Assembly (NCBI RefSeq): GCF_902364365.1
Contig: NZ_CABJDN010000009.1
Coordinates: 62,001 to 126,000 of the forward strand
DNA from: Bacteroides intestinalis
GTDB taxonomy: Bacteria; Bacteroidota; Bacteroidia; Bacteroidales; Bacteroidaceae
Length of the DNA stretch: 64,000 nt
Direction: 5' to 3'
Translations under genes and position numbers: made by a program
In this document: positions 27,343 to 35,711 of the stretch, one piece after another
How the letters are laid out: each line of letters begins with the position of its first letter
How positions within the stretch are numbered: position 1 is the first letter of the stretch
The notes under the pieces: model-generated
Told to the model about the DNA's origin: nothing
The model's input: only the letters and a program-made list of their open reading frames with translations
Database searches by the model: none

Positions 27343-29262
27343 TTACTTGACTTCTTCGAAATCTGCATCTTGCACGTTGTCGCCATGCTTACCACTATCC
27401 TGAGCACCACCAGCTTGTCCGGCATTCATATCAGGACCAGCCTGAGCACCACCTTGAGCACCGCTCTGTGCATACATTTCAGCACTTGCAGCCTGGAATG
27501 CAGTATTCAGTTCTGCCATAGCAGTATCAACAGCAGCCAGATCCTGTGCCTTATGAGCATCTTTCAATTTCTGCAAAGCAGCTTCAATCGGAGCTTTCTT
27601 GTCAGCCGGCAGCTTGTCACCCAATTCTTTCAACTGATTTTCAGTAGTGAAGATCATTGAGTCAGCCTGATTCAGCTTGTCAATCTTTTCACGTTCTTTC
27701 TTATCAGCTTCTGCATTAGCTTCAGCTTCAGCCTTCATCTTTTCAATTTCTTCTTTGCTCAAACCGCTGGAAGCTTCGATACGGATAGCTTGCTCTTTAC
27801 CTGTAGCCTTATCCTTAGCAGATACCTTCAAGATACCGTTAGCATCGATATCGAACGTTACCTCAATCTGAGGAACACCACGACGAGCCGGAGCAATACC
27901 TGACAGGTTAAACTGACCGATTGACTTATTTTGAGCAGCCATCGGACGCTCTCCTTGCAATACATGGATCGTTACTTCGCTCTGGTTATCAGCAGCAGTA
28001 GAGAACGTTTCGCTCTTCTTGCACGGAATAGTAGTGTTAGCATCGATCAACTTAGTCATTACACCACCCAGAGTTTCGATACCCATAGACAGCGGAGTAA
28101 CATCCAGCAATACCACACCCTTAATTTCATCCGTCAACACGGCCCCTTGTACAGCAGCACCTACGGCTACTACTTCATCCGGATTTACACCTTTAGAAGG
28201 AGCTTTACCGAAGAAATCTTCAACCAACTTCTGTACAGCCGGTATACGTGAAGAACCACCTACAAGGATTACTTCGTCAATATCAGAATTGCTCAAACCA
28301 GCATCAGACATAGCCTTCTTACACGGTTCCAGACAAGCCTGAATCAAAGTATGAGCCAAAGCTTCGAACTTAGCACGAGTTAAAGTCTTAACCAAGTGCT
28401 TAGGTACACCACCTACCGGCATAATGTACGGCAAGTTAATTTCAGTACTTGTAGAAGAAGACAATTCAATCTTAGCTTTTTCAGCAGCTTCTTTCAGACG
28501 TTGCATAGCCATCGGGTCCTGAGTCAGGTCGGCACCTTCGTCATTCTTGAATTCATCTACCAACCAAGTGATGATTACCTGGTCAAAGTCGTCACCCCCC
28601 AAGTGAGTATCACCGTTTGTTGACAATACTTCGAATACACCGCCACCGAATTCAAGGATAGAGATATCGAATGTACCACCACCAAGGTCAAATACGGCAA
28701 CCTTCATATCTTTGTTCGCTTTATCGATACCGTAAGCCAAAGCAGCAGCTGTCGGTTCGTTCACGATACGTTTCACTTCCAGACCAGCAATCTGACCGGC
28801 TTCTTTTGTTGCCTGACGCTGAGAATCGGAGAAGTAAGCCGGAACGGTAATTACAGCTTCCGTAACTTCTTGTCCCAAATAATCCTCAGCAGTTTTCTTC
28901 ATTTTCTGAAGAATCATAGCTGAAATTTCCTGCGGAGTATAAAGACGTCCGTCAATATCTACACGCGGCATGTTGTTGTCACCCTTAACAACCTTATAAG
29001 GCATACGGGCAATTTCTTTCTGAACCTGATCCCAACTTTCACCCATGAAACGTTTGATTGAGGATACGGTTCTTGTCGGGTTCGTGATAGCCTGACGTTT
29101 TGCAGGGTCACCCACTTTGCGCTCACCACCGTCAACGAATGCTACGATAGACGGAGTAGTGCGTTTTCCTTCACTATTTGCAATTACTACAGGTTCGTTT
29201 CCTTCGAATACAGAAACACAAGAGTTTGTAGTTCCTAAGTCAATACCAATAATTTTTCCCAT
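27343..29262 (-). CDS. dnaK: Chaperone DnaK (Hsp70)
   Basis: Hsp70 chaperone of 639 residues, normal length. The ATPase domain begins with [18 protein letters not shown] and contains [15 protein letters not shown] and [14 protein letters not shown]. The substrate domain contains [14 protein letters not shown], and the tail is DADFEEVK. It is alone, without grpE or dnaJ, as is usual in Bacteroides. No CIRCE element is seen upstream; instead a sigma-54-like -24/-12 sequence lies at 29333-29349, about 70 bp before the start codon. Confidence 0.98.
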   Translation of the reverse strand: MGKIIGIDLGTTNSCVSVFEGNEPVVIANSEGKRTTPSIVAFVDGGERKVGDPAKRQAITNPTRTVSSIKRFMGESWDQVQKEIARMPYKVVKGDNNMPRVDIDGRLYTPQEISAMILQKMKKTAEDYLGQEVTEAVITVPAYFSDSQRQATKEAGQIAGLEVKRIVNEPTAAALAYGIDKANKDMKVAVFDLGGGTFDISILEFGGGVFEVLSTNGDTHLGGDDFDQVIITWLVDEFKNDEGADLTQDPMAMQRLKEAAEKAKIELSSSTSTEINLPYIMPVGGVPKHLVKTLTRAKFEALAHTLIQACLEPCKKAMSDAGLSNSDIDEVILVGGSSRIPAVQKLVEDFFGKAPSKGVNPDEVVAVGAAVQGAVLTDEIKGVVLLDVTPLSMGIETLGGVMTKLIDANTTIPCKKSETFSTAADNQSEVTIHVLQGERPMAAQNKSIGQFNLSGIAPARRGVPQIEVTFDIDANGILKVSAKDKATGKEQAIRIEASSGLSKEEIEKMKAEAEANAEADKKEREKIDKLNQADSMIFTTENQLKELGDKLPADKKAPIEAALQKLKDAHKAQDLAAVDTAMAELNTAFQAASAEMYAQSGAQGGAQAGPDMNAGQAGGAQDSGKHGDNVQDADFEEVK

Positions 29263-29332
29263 GATCTTTAATATTTTATTTGTTATTATTCAAGTTTCAG
29301 TCGCCTGCCTTAGCAGCAGACGCCAATAAAAA

Positions 29333-29349
29333 GACAAACGTCGTGCCAA
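29333..29349 (-). promoter_or_regulatory. Sigma-54-like promoter of dnaK
   Basis: Minus strand TTGGCACGACGTTTGTC matches the RpoN consensus YTGGCACG-N4-TTGCW at every -24 position and keeps the exact -24/-12 spacing, with GT in place of GC at -12. Two direct TTGGCAGAA repeats 20 bp apart (29379-29387, 29399-29407) flank CTGTCAG just upstream and could be activator sites (inference). Confidence 0.6.
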
Positions 29350-29468
29350 AATGTTCAGAGAGGTTGTAATTTTATAGGTTGGCAGAAAGGCTGTCAGTTT
29401 GGCAGAATATATCTCCTTTTTTCTGTCGAAAATTACCATTTGTTAATCGCTCCTTCAGGTAAAAGCAC

Positions 29469-29476
29469 TACTTTTG
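29469..29476 (+). promoter_or_regulatory. -7 element upstream of the MATE gene
   Basis: TACTTTTG fits the Bacteroides -7 consensus. The nearest TTTG (29439-29442) is 26 bp away, longer than usual. If used, the transcript leader of about 100 nt would contain the hairpin at 29493-29566. Confidence 0.4.
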
Positions 29477-29492
29477 TCGGCGAAAAAGCTGA

Positions 29493-29566
29493 GAGCTACA
29501 AGTGACAAGCTACAAGTGCCTTTCGGCATCATAGCGTAGCCACTCGTAGCTCGTAATTTGTAGCTC
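29493..29566. repeat. Word-repeat hairpin with conserved loop core, MATE leader
   Basis: Arms of 26 bp (29493-29518 and 29541-29566; 22 matches) are each built from repeated GCTACAAGTG / GTAGCTCGTAA words. The 22-nt loop contains ATAGCGTAGC, running into CAC of the right arm, which is the core shared with 16547-16621 and 52252-52337. The hairpin ends 14 bp before the MATE start codon. Confidence 0.72.
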
Positions 29567-29580
29567 GTAACTAATATATC

Positions 29581-30939
29581 ATGGAAAGAGATAGCATTGA
29601 TTTTAAAAACACAGACATCGCGGCACTGTTCCGCAAATTATTACTTCCTACCGTACTTGGAATGATATTTTCTGCATTATTTGTCATTACAGACGGGATA
29701 TTCGTTGGAAAAGGTATTGGTAGTGATGCCCTGGCAGCAGTAAATATAGTAGCCCCACTCTGGTTATTCTCCACCGGCATCGGATTAATGTTTGGTGTAG
29801 GAGCATCCGTTGTGGCATCTATTCATTTATCACACGGAAAAGTAAAAGCTGCCCGCATCAATATCACACAGTCTATAGCTGTATCTTCACTATTGCTGAT
29901 ATGTACCTCTACATTATTTTGTTCATTTGCTCCACAAGTAGTGCATCTTTTAGGTGGTTCTGAGCGCCTGACTCCACTGGCAGTAGAGTATATGCTTTGG
30001 TTTGTTCCCTTCTCGGTGTTCACTGCCTTGCTTAACTCGGGAATGTTTTTCCTGCGTTTGGACGGTTCACCCAACTTTGCCATGATGTGCAATGTGGTAG
30101 CTGCCGTTCTGAATATCATGCTTGATTACCTCTTTATCTTCCCTTTCGGATGGGGTATGTTCGGTGCAGCCATAGCCAGTGCTATCGGTACTACAGTGGG
30201 TGCATTAATGATAATCATCTACCTTTCCCGTCGCAAATGCGCCTTACGCTTTTACCCTGTAAAACTCACTCATAAAAGTATACAGCTGACCCGCCGCAAC
30301 GTAGGATATATGTGCCGTTTGGGGTCTTCTGCATTCCTGTGCGAAGTAGCTATTGCTTGTATGATGTTCGTCGGAAATATAGTATTTATCCATTATTTGC
30401 AGGAAGAAGGTGTAGCAGCGTTCAGCATCGCGTGTTACTTCTTTCCTATTATATTTATGGTGTACAATGCCATTGCACAATCCGCTCAGCCCATTATCAG
30501 CTATAACCACGGACTACATGAAACTGCTCGTGTCCGCCGTGCCTACTTGTTGGCGCTGAAAACAGCCATCGGTTGCGGTGCTATTTTTGCATTCATAACC
30601 GCCCTGTTCAGTTCAGAAATTGTTTCCATGTTCATCGACCGCAGTTATCCGGCCTATGAGATAGCCAGTAAGGGACTTCCTTTGTATGCTACCGGATTTA
30701 TTTTCTTTGCCATCAATATCGTATCTATCGGATATTTCCAAAGTGTAGAACGGGCACGCTATGCCACTATCATTACCTTATTACGTGGGGTCGTTCTGCT
30801 AACGGCCTGTTTCTTTGTACTTCCTCTGCTCTTTGGCAACCCGGGCATTTGGCTGGCAACTCCTTTAGCTGAGTTACTAACCACCCTTTTCATTCTTATT
30901 ATTTATATAAGAGCGAAAAGGGAGTGCAAAAAAATATAG
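29581..30939 (+). CDS. MATE-family efflux transporter
   Basis: Integral membrane protein of 452 residues with twelve predicted helices in two homologous halves. The first half opens with ALFRKLLLPTVLGMIFSALFVITDGIFVGKGIGSDALAAVN, which includes the family's D-G-x-FVG-x-GxxALAA motif at about 37-55. Such pumps expel cationic drugs, dyes or metabolites using Na+ or H+. It is followed after 12 bp by a Crp/Fnr regulator gene, which probably shares its transcript. Confidence 0.93.
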   Translation: MERDSIDFKNTDIAALFRKLLLPTVLGMIFSALFVITDGIFVGKGIGSDALAAVNIVAPLWLFSTGIGLMFGVGASVVASIHLSHGKVKAARINITQSIAVSSLLLICTSTLFCSFAPQVVHLLGGSERLTPLAVEYMLWFVPFSVFTALLNSGMFFLRLDGSPNFAMMCNVVAAVLNIMLDYLFIFPFGWGMFGAAIASAIGTTVGALMIIIYLSRRKCALRFYPVKLTHKSIQLTRRNVGYMCRLGSSAFLCEVAIACMMFVGNIVFIHYLQEEGVAAFSIACYFFPIIFMVYNAIAQSAQPIISYNHGLHETARVRRAYLLALKTAIGCGAIFAFITALFSSEIVSMFIDRSYPAYEIASKGLPLYATGFIFFAINIVSIGYFQSVERARYATIITLLRGVVLLTACFFVLPLLFGNPGIWLATPLAELLTTLFILIIYIRAKRECKKI

Positions 30940-30951
30940 TATCTTTGCCAC

Positions 30952-31527
30952 ATGGAAACGATGATAAAGAAATTCTGCCAAAGATACAGACTTCCGGAAA
31001 AAAGCCTGCATGAACTTTTGTCACACATGACAGAATATCATTTCGGCAAAGGAGAGTTAATTGTGAAAGAGGGAGAACGGAATATCAACTTCTACATTCT
31101 TAAGAAAGGTATTTGGCGTGCTTATTATATGATAGACGGAACAGAAAGTTCTCTATGGTTTGCCGGAACAGGTGAAATAGCCTTTTCGTCCTGGGGATAT
31201 GTCAATAATGAAATTTCACAGGTAAACATCGAATCTGTGAATGAAAGTACTGCTTACTGTATTGCCAAACCAGATTTAGAAGAGCTCTTCAATAGTTCCA
31301 TAGAGTTATCCAACTTCGGTCGGAAAATCTTTGAACAGGAAATTCTATTCATTGACAGCTACACATTGGCATATGGTACTCCAAGTGCCAAAGAACGTTA
31401 CCTAACCTTGATGGAAGAGAACCCGGAACTATTGCAATATGTTCCATTGAAACATCTGGCATCGTATCTATACATTACTCCACAGTCATTGAGCAGAATA
31501 CGGGCAGGATTAAAAAGAAGAAGATAA
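30952..31527 (+). CDS. Crp/Fnr-family regulator, paralogue 1
   Basis: Transcription regulator of 191 residues: cyclic-nucleotide-binding-like beta roll at about 15-125 (FGKGELIVKEGERNINFYILKKG) and a short C-terminal HTH (about 150-191, LKHLASYLYITPQSLSRIRAGL). It lacks the FNR cysteine set and the E. coli CRP cAMP residues, as do most Bacteroidota members. It follows the MATE gene by 12 bp and is a clear paralogue of the regulator at 31735-32298. A second Met lies three codons in (30961). A TATCTTTG lies at 30940-30947, too close to the first ATG for a normal leader. Confidence 0.9.
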   Translation: METMIKKFCQRYRLPEKSLHELLSHMTEYHFGKGELIVKEGERNINFYILKKGIWRAYYMIDGTESSLWFAGTGEIAFSSWGYVNNEISQVNIESVNESTAYCIAKPDLEELFNSSIELSNFGRKIFEQEILFIDSYTLAYGTPSAKERYLTLMEENPELLQYVPLKHLASYLYITPQSLSRIRAGLKRRR

Positions 31528-31576
31528 CCCCATAGAACCATTATAGGTTTAACCACTTCTTCCCCTATCAACTCCA

Positions 31577-31671
31577 TACCCGAACCGTACTTACTCCGTA
31601 CCTGCTCCGTACATTCTCCACTCAGAGGTACCTTTATACGGAGCAGGTACGGAGTAGGTACGGTTCGGGTA
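31577..31671. repeat. Long word-repeat hairpin between two Crp/Fnr genes
   Basis: Arms of 35 bp (31577-31611 and 31637-31671) pair with one mismatch around a 25-nt loop. Each arm consists of repeated CCGTAC/GTACGG words (ACTCCGTACCTGCTCCGTA on the left). The loop lacks the ATAGCG core. It lies 64 bp before the second Crp/Fnr gene. Confidence 0.85.
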
Positions 31672-31734
31672 CGGACCTGATATGTTTCAGGTATGAATCG
31701 GACACCATGAAAAAAGATATAAAACAGTACTCAT

Positions 31735-32298
31735 ATGGATATAAATCAGATTATTGATCATATAGGCAAACTCCCGGAAACGTCAAAGAATACGTTAAAA
31801 GAGATTATTTCTGAAGTTACTTATCCCAAAGGACATATTTTATTTAAAGCAGATAAAGTGGAAACCAAAATATACTTCATCAAGAAAGGTATTGTCCGCG
31901 CTTATACAGAGTTAGCTGACAATGAGATTACATTCTGGTTCGGACGCGAAGGCGACACAGTAGTCTCAATGAAAAGTTATGTATCCAACCAAAGAGGCTA
32001 TGAGAATATAGAGCTTCTGGAGGAATGTGAACTATACGAAATGAAAAAACAATCCTTGCATGAACTATTCAGCAAGGACATACACATTGCTAATTGGGGA
32101 AGAGAATTTGCAGAACAGGAACTGTTAAAAACAGAGGAAAGATTTATCGGCAGACAATTCAAAACATCTCTGGAACGTTATAGGGACCTGATGAATCATA
32201 CTCCAGATCTGTTGCAAAGAGTACAATTAGGTTATATAGCTTCTTACCTTGGCATTACCCAAGTCAGCTTAAGCCGTATCCGGGCCAAATTCAGGTAA
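31735..32298 (+). CDS. Crp/Fnr-family regulator, paralogue 2
   Basis: Regulator of 187 residues with the same layout as paralogue 1: beta roll (YPKGHILFKADKVETKIYFIKKGIVRAY) and C-terminal HTH (LGYIASYLGITQVSLSRIRAKF). It lies 70 bp upstream of an SMR efflux gene on the same strand. A duplication of regulator plus an adjacent pump is suggested by the MATE-Crp-Crp-SMR order. No effector-binding residues can be assigned from sequence. Confidence 0.9.
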   Translation: MDINQIIDHIGKLPETSKNTLKEIISEVTYPKGHILFKADKVETKIYFIKKGIVRAYTELADNEITFWFGREGDTVVSMKSYVSNQRGYENIELLEECELYEMKKQSLHELFSKDIHIANWGREFAEQELLKTEERFIGRQFKTSLERYRDLMNHTPDLLQRVQLGYIASYLGITQVSLSRIRAKFR

Positions 32299-32368
32299 AT
32301 CACTTTTTATCATTTGTTAAATAACAAGTCAAAACAATTCATGAACTTTGCACAAAAAAACGAAAGTT

Positions 32369-32695
32369 ATGAGTTGGATATATTTGATTGTAGCCGGATT
32401 GTTCGAAGTAGCATTTACATCGTGCATGGGCAAGGTAAAAGAAACAACAGGCAGTGAAATGTACTGGTGGTTCACCGGTTTCTTAATATCTATGAGTATA
32501 AGCATGTTCTTACTGATAAAAGCAACACAAACCCTGCCTATTGGTACGGCTTATGCAGTGTGGACGGGAATAGGTGCAGTGGGAACTGTATTAGCAGGCA
32601 TACTGATATTCAAAGAGCCTGCTACCGTATGGAGATTACTTTTCATTGTAACGTTGATCGGTTCGATCATCGGCTTAAAAGTTGTTTCTCATTAA
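32369..32695 (+). CDS. SMR-family efflux protein
   Basis: Four-helix small multidrug resistance protein of 108 residues, starting at the ATG at 32369 (MSWIYLIVAGLFEV). The essential membrane glutamate is E13 in AGLFEVAFTS. GTAYAVWTGIGAVGTVLAGILIFKEP is the family's helix 3 and loop. The protein resembles the SugE/Gdx branch (guanidinium export) more than EmrE, but this is tentative. The in-frame TTG at 32348 is rejected as a start. A strong terminator follows. Confidence 0.9.
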   Translation: MSWIYLIVAGLFEVAFTSCMGKVKETTGSEMYWWFTGFLISMSISMFLLIKATQTLPIGTAYAVWTGIGAVGTVLAGILIFKEPATVWRLLFIVTLIGSIIGLKVVSH

Positions 32696-32700
32696 AACTA

Positions 32701-32739
32701 AAAAACGGGATGCCAATTAGATATTGACATCCCGTTTTT
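32701..32739. terminator. Bidirectional terminator between SMR and META genes
   Basis: AAAAACGGGATG (32701-32712) and CATCCCGTTTTT (32728-32739) form a perfect 12-bp stem with A and T tracts on both sides, between convergent genes. Confidence 0.9.
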
Positions 32740-32759
32740 CTATATTCAGTTTTTACGGA

Positions 32760-33551
32760 TTACTTCTTCACCAACACCATCACCAGCGTATTGTCTGCAT
32801 CATAAAGTCCGATACCGCCGCCTGCCAGCTTACCGAAAGACTTTACTTCATTCAGCGCTTTCATCACACGACCTTCTACTTCCATATCCGGACAAGCCAT
32901 CATCGTACTGATAAGCTGCGGGAAAGAGATAGCAGAGGAATTCTCATTATCTGCAACAAATCCACCGTTAATAAGATTACAACCGGCATTACCGTGTATT
33001 CTCTTCTCTGAAAGATTAAATTCAATGAACGGTTGCTTCTCCATACCTTCGGGAATGGCCTGACCACCGGCTTCAGAAATCATCCACTTACCACTCAAAT
33101 CTGATAATTTCACAGTAGAAGCTTTCTTTTGTAATACAATAATAGGGCGATTAGACGAACCGCACAAGGCAATGTTCTCCTTGCCCAGTTTTTTATATTT
33201 TTTCACTTGTCCTAAAGCAGACAAAACGTTTTGTTCCAAGGCCATATCCGGACAAGCCATGCGTGTGCTTGCCATGGCACCGAGATCAATTGTACCAGGT
33301 TTAGCATTCACATCAAACGAACCCATCATACGATTGCAACCACTGTTACCGAATACTTTTCCGGTAGCTGTATCAAAACCGATAAAAGGGAATTCCTGAT
33401 TAGGAGCAGGCACTACAGCAGCACCATTTATTTCAATAATATTCCATTCACCACTGATGGAGGATAGTGTCGCAGCATCCTTGGACGAGCGACAAGATGA
33501 CAGAGCTACCAAAGCCCCTGCCATACAGAAAGAAAACAAAACTTTCTTCAT
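32760..33551 (-). CDS. Double-META-domain lipoprotein (HslJ-like)
   Basis: Protein of 263 residues with a lipobox (VALSSC, Cys20) and two META domains, about 30-140 and 148-260. Each contains a repeated core: FGNSGCNRMMGSF … ASTRMACPDM and HGNAGCNLINGGF … STMMACPDM. META proteins such as E. coli HslJ are envelope or periplasmic heat-inducible proteins. The paired cysteines in NxGCN and MACPDM are conserved in both halves. The gene has a full promoter and shares a terminator with the SMR gene. Confidence 0.93.
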   Translation of the reverse strand: MKKVLFSFCMAGALVALSSCRSSKDAATLSSISGEWNIIEINGAAVVPAPNQEFPFIGFDTATGKVFGNSGCNRMMGSFDVNAKPGTIDLGAMASTRMACPDMALEQNVLSALGQVKKYKKLGKENIALCGSSNRPIIVLQKKASTVKLSDLSGKWMISEAGGQAIPEGMEKQPFIEFNLSEKRIHGNAGCNLINGGFVADNENSSAISFPQLISTMMACPDMEVEGRVMKALNEVKSFGKLAGGGIGLYDADNTLVMVLVKK

Positions 33552-33583
33552 TGTTATTCGTTGTTTAAGTTAATTTTACGGGG

Positions 33584-33615
33584 CAAATATAGTGCAAACT
33601 AGGCTTATAAGCAAA
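33584..33615 (-). promoter_or_regulatory. Promoter of the META lipoprotein gene
   Basis: Minus strand TTTG (33612-33615), 20 bp, TATATTTG (33584-33591); exact consensus, 32 bp before the start codon. Confidence 0.78.
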
Positions 33616-33763
33616 TTTATTTGCATGATGCCAAGGTATAGCCTATATTCATAGTAAGAAAATATATGTAAAATAACCCAAATACAAGCAGTTTGTTTAG
33701 AAATAGAGGCTTTTTCTAAAAAGTATTTAGTAGGATTTTAATGTTTATCTGCGAATTAAACCC

Positions 33764-33890
33764 TATATTTGCTCACCAATAAAAAAGAAGTTCCCCGTCA
33801 AGGGAAACATACTTTTTATCATGAAATGGAGACGGAAAGATTCCGTCCTTTAGTTTATAATTTGTAACTCGTAATTTGTTATTAAAAGAA
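33764..33890 (+). promoter_or_regulatory. -7 element and structured leader of carboxynorspermidine synthase-like gene
   Basis: TATATTTG at 33764-33771 fits the -7 consensus. The following leader of about 110 nt contains two short hairpins (GTTCCC…GGGAAAC near 33791-33809 and GACGGAA-AGA-TTCCGTC near 33832-33848) and then TAATTTGTAACTCGTAATTTGT words just before the ATG. The rest of the 33616-33763 gap shows nothing definite. Confidence 0.45.
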
Positions 33891-35084
33891 ATGGGTAAAG
33901 TTCTTATTATCGGTGCAGGCGGTGTAGGTACCGTCGTTGCACACAAGGTGGCTCAAAATCCGGATGTATTCACTGAGATTATGATTGCCAGCCGCACAAA
34001 GTCCAAATGCGACGCTATCGTAAAAGCAATCGGTAACCCTAACATACAGACCGCACAGGTGGATGCCGACAATGTAGATGAACTGGTAGCTCTCTTTAAT
34101 AGCTTCAAACCCGAAATCGTCATAAACGTAGCACTCCCTTATCAGGATCTTACCATTATGGAAGCTTGCCTCAAAAGCGGAGTTAATTACCTGGACACCG
34201 CCAACTATGAACCAAAAGATGTGGCTCACTTTGAATACAGTTGGCAATGGGCATACAAGAAACGTTTTGAGGATGCCGGATTGACCGCTATCCTGGGTTG
34301 CGGTTTCGACCCGGGTGTAAGTGGCATTTATACTGCCTATGCTGCCAAGCATTATTTTGATGAAATGCAGTATCTGGATATTGTAGACTGTAATGCAGGC
34401 AATCATCACAAGGCATTTGCCACGAATTTCAATCCGGAAATCAACATCCGTGAGATCACACAGAACGGACGTTATTACGAAAATGGAGAATGGGTAACTA
34501 CTCAACCTCTGGAAATCCATAAAGATCTGACGTACCCGAATATCGGACCACGTGACTCTTATCTTTTATATCACGAAGAATTGGAATCTTTGGTGAAAAA
34601 CTTCCCAACCATTAAACGTGCACGTTTCTGGATGACTTTCGGTCAGGAATATCTGACTCACCTGCGAGTAATCCAAAATATTGGTATGGCGCGCATCGAC
34701 GAAGTGGATTATAACGGAGTGAAGATTGTTCCGTTACAATTCCTGAAAGCCGTATTGCCCAACCCGCAAGACCTGGGTGAAAATTACGAAGGAGAAACTT
34801 CCATCGGTTGCCGTATCCGTGGTCTGAAAGATGGTAAAGAACGCACTTACTACGTTTACAATAATTGCAGCCACCAGGAAGCCTATAAGGAAACCGGTAT
34901 GCAAGGGGTAAGCTATACAACAGGTGTTCCTGCCATGATAGGTGCCATGATGTTCCTCAAAGGACTATGGAAGAAGCCGGGGGTATGGAACGTGGAAGAG
35001 TTTAATCCGGACCCGTTCATGGAACAATTAAACAAACAAGGATTGCCGTGGCATGAGGTGTTTGATAAAGATTTGGAAGTATAA
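33891..35084 (+). CDS. Saccharopine dehydrogenase family protein, probable carboxynorspermidine synthase
   Basis: NAD(P)-dependent enzyme of 397 residues, starting at the ATG at 33891 (MGKVLIIGAGGVGTVVAHK); the earlier in-frame TTG is disfavoured. The Rossmann motif GAGGVG is at 8-13, and VINVALPYQDLTIMEACL and GCGFDPGVSGIYTAY are typical of the carboxy(nor)spermidine synthase branch. The reaction would reductively condense aspartate semialdehyde with a diamine in the alternative spermidine pathway. It precedes bcp and recA on the same strand. Confidence 0.88.
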   Translation: MGKVLIIGAGGVGTVVAHKVAQNPDVFTEIMIASRTKSKCDAIVKAIGNPNIQTAQVDADNVDELVALFNSFKPEIVINVALPYQDLTIMEACLKSGVNYLDTANYEPKDVAHFEYSWQWAYKKRFEDAGLTAILGCGFDPGVSGIYTAYAAKHYFDEMQYLDIVDCNAGNHHKAFATNFNPEINIREITQNGRYYENGEWVTTQPLEIHKDLTYPNIGPRDSYLLYHEELESLVKNFPTIKRARFWMTFGQEYLTHLRVIQNIGMARIDEVDYNGVKIVPLQFLKAVLPNPQDLGENYEGETSIGCRIRGLKDGKERTYYVYNNCSHQEAYKETGMQGVSYTTGVPAMIGAMMFLKGLWKKPGVWNVEEFNPDPFMEQLNKQGLPWHEVFDKDLEV

Positions 35085-35125
35085 ATCTTCATTCTTATTT
35101 TTTTATTTTTAAATTTAAATGCACT

Positions 35126-35572
35126 ATGCAAGTCGGAGATAAAGCGCCCGAAGTACTGGGCATCAATGAAAAAGGCGAAGAAATCCGCCTCAGCAACTAT
35201 AAAGGAAAAAAGATAGTTCTTTATTTCTATCCTAAAGATATGACTTCGGGATGTACGGCACAGGCCTGCAACCTGCGCGATAACTATTCTGAACTACGCA
35301 AAGCCGGTTACGAGGTAATTGGTGTAAGCGTGGATAATGAAAAGTCGCACCAGAAATTTATAGAGAAAAATGATCTACCCTTTCCGCTGATTGCAGATAC
35401 GGACAAGAAACTCGTAGAGCAATTCGGAGTATGGGGAGAAAAGAGTATGTACGGACGTAAGTATATGGGTACTTTCCGCACCACCTTCATTATAAATGAA
35501 GAAGGAGTGATAGAGCGAATTATCACGCCGAAGGAAGTAAAAACCAAAGACCACGCCGCACAAATCCTGTAA
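35126..35572 (+). CDS. bcp: Thioredoxin-dependent peroxiredoxin (Bcp)
   Basis: Cytoplasmic peroxidase of 148 residues that reduces hydroperoxides. The peroxidatic cysteine lies in YPKDMTSGCTAQACNLRD (about residue 44), with a possible resolving Cys five residues later, the BCP/PrxQ form. No signal peptide. It lies 41 bp after the carboxynorspermidine synthase-like gene and 139 bp before recA. Confidence 0.95.
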   Translation: MQVGDKAPEVLGINEKGEEIRLSNYKGKKIVLYFYPKDMTSGCTAQACNLRDNYSELRKAGYEVIGVSVDNEKSHQKFIEKNDLPFPLIADTDKKLVEQFGVWGEKSMYGRKYMGTFRTTFIINEEGVIERIITPKEVKTKDHAAQIL

Positions 35573-35585
35573 GGTACGATTTGAA

Positions 35586-35634
35586 GATTTACGATTGAAG
35601 TTAGATATTGTGAGGTAGACTAAAATCGTAAATC
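35586..35634. repeat. CGTAAAT word hairpin before recA
   Basis: GATTTACGATT (35586-35596) and AATCGTAAATC (35624-35634) are perfect 11-bp inverted copies with a 27-nt loop. Further CGTAAAT/TCGTAA words continue to 35705, five bases before the recA start. The build resembles the longer word-repeat hairpins elsewhere in the window. Confidence 0.6.
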
Positions 35635-35711
35635 GCTAAATAAATATCGTAAATAGTAGAATTGTAAATAAACTAATTTGAATCGTAATTCGTAAAATCG
35701 TAAACATAAAG

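Noticed and set aside
29263..29580. CIRCE element or HrcA control of dnaK
   Set aside because: No TTAGCACTC-N9-GAGTGCTAA-like inverted repeat is present.
33876..33890. Upstream TTG start for the carboxynorspermidine synthase-like gene
   Set aside because: The added residues come from the AT-rich TAATTTGT word repeat, and the Rossmann fold begins right after the ATG at 33891.
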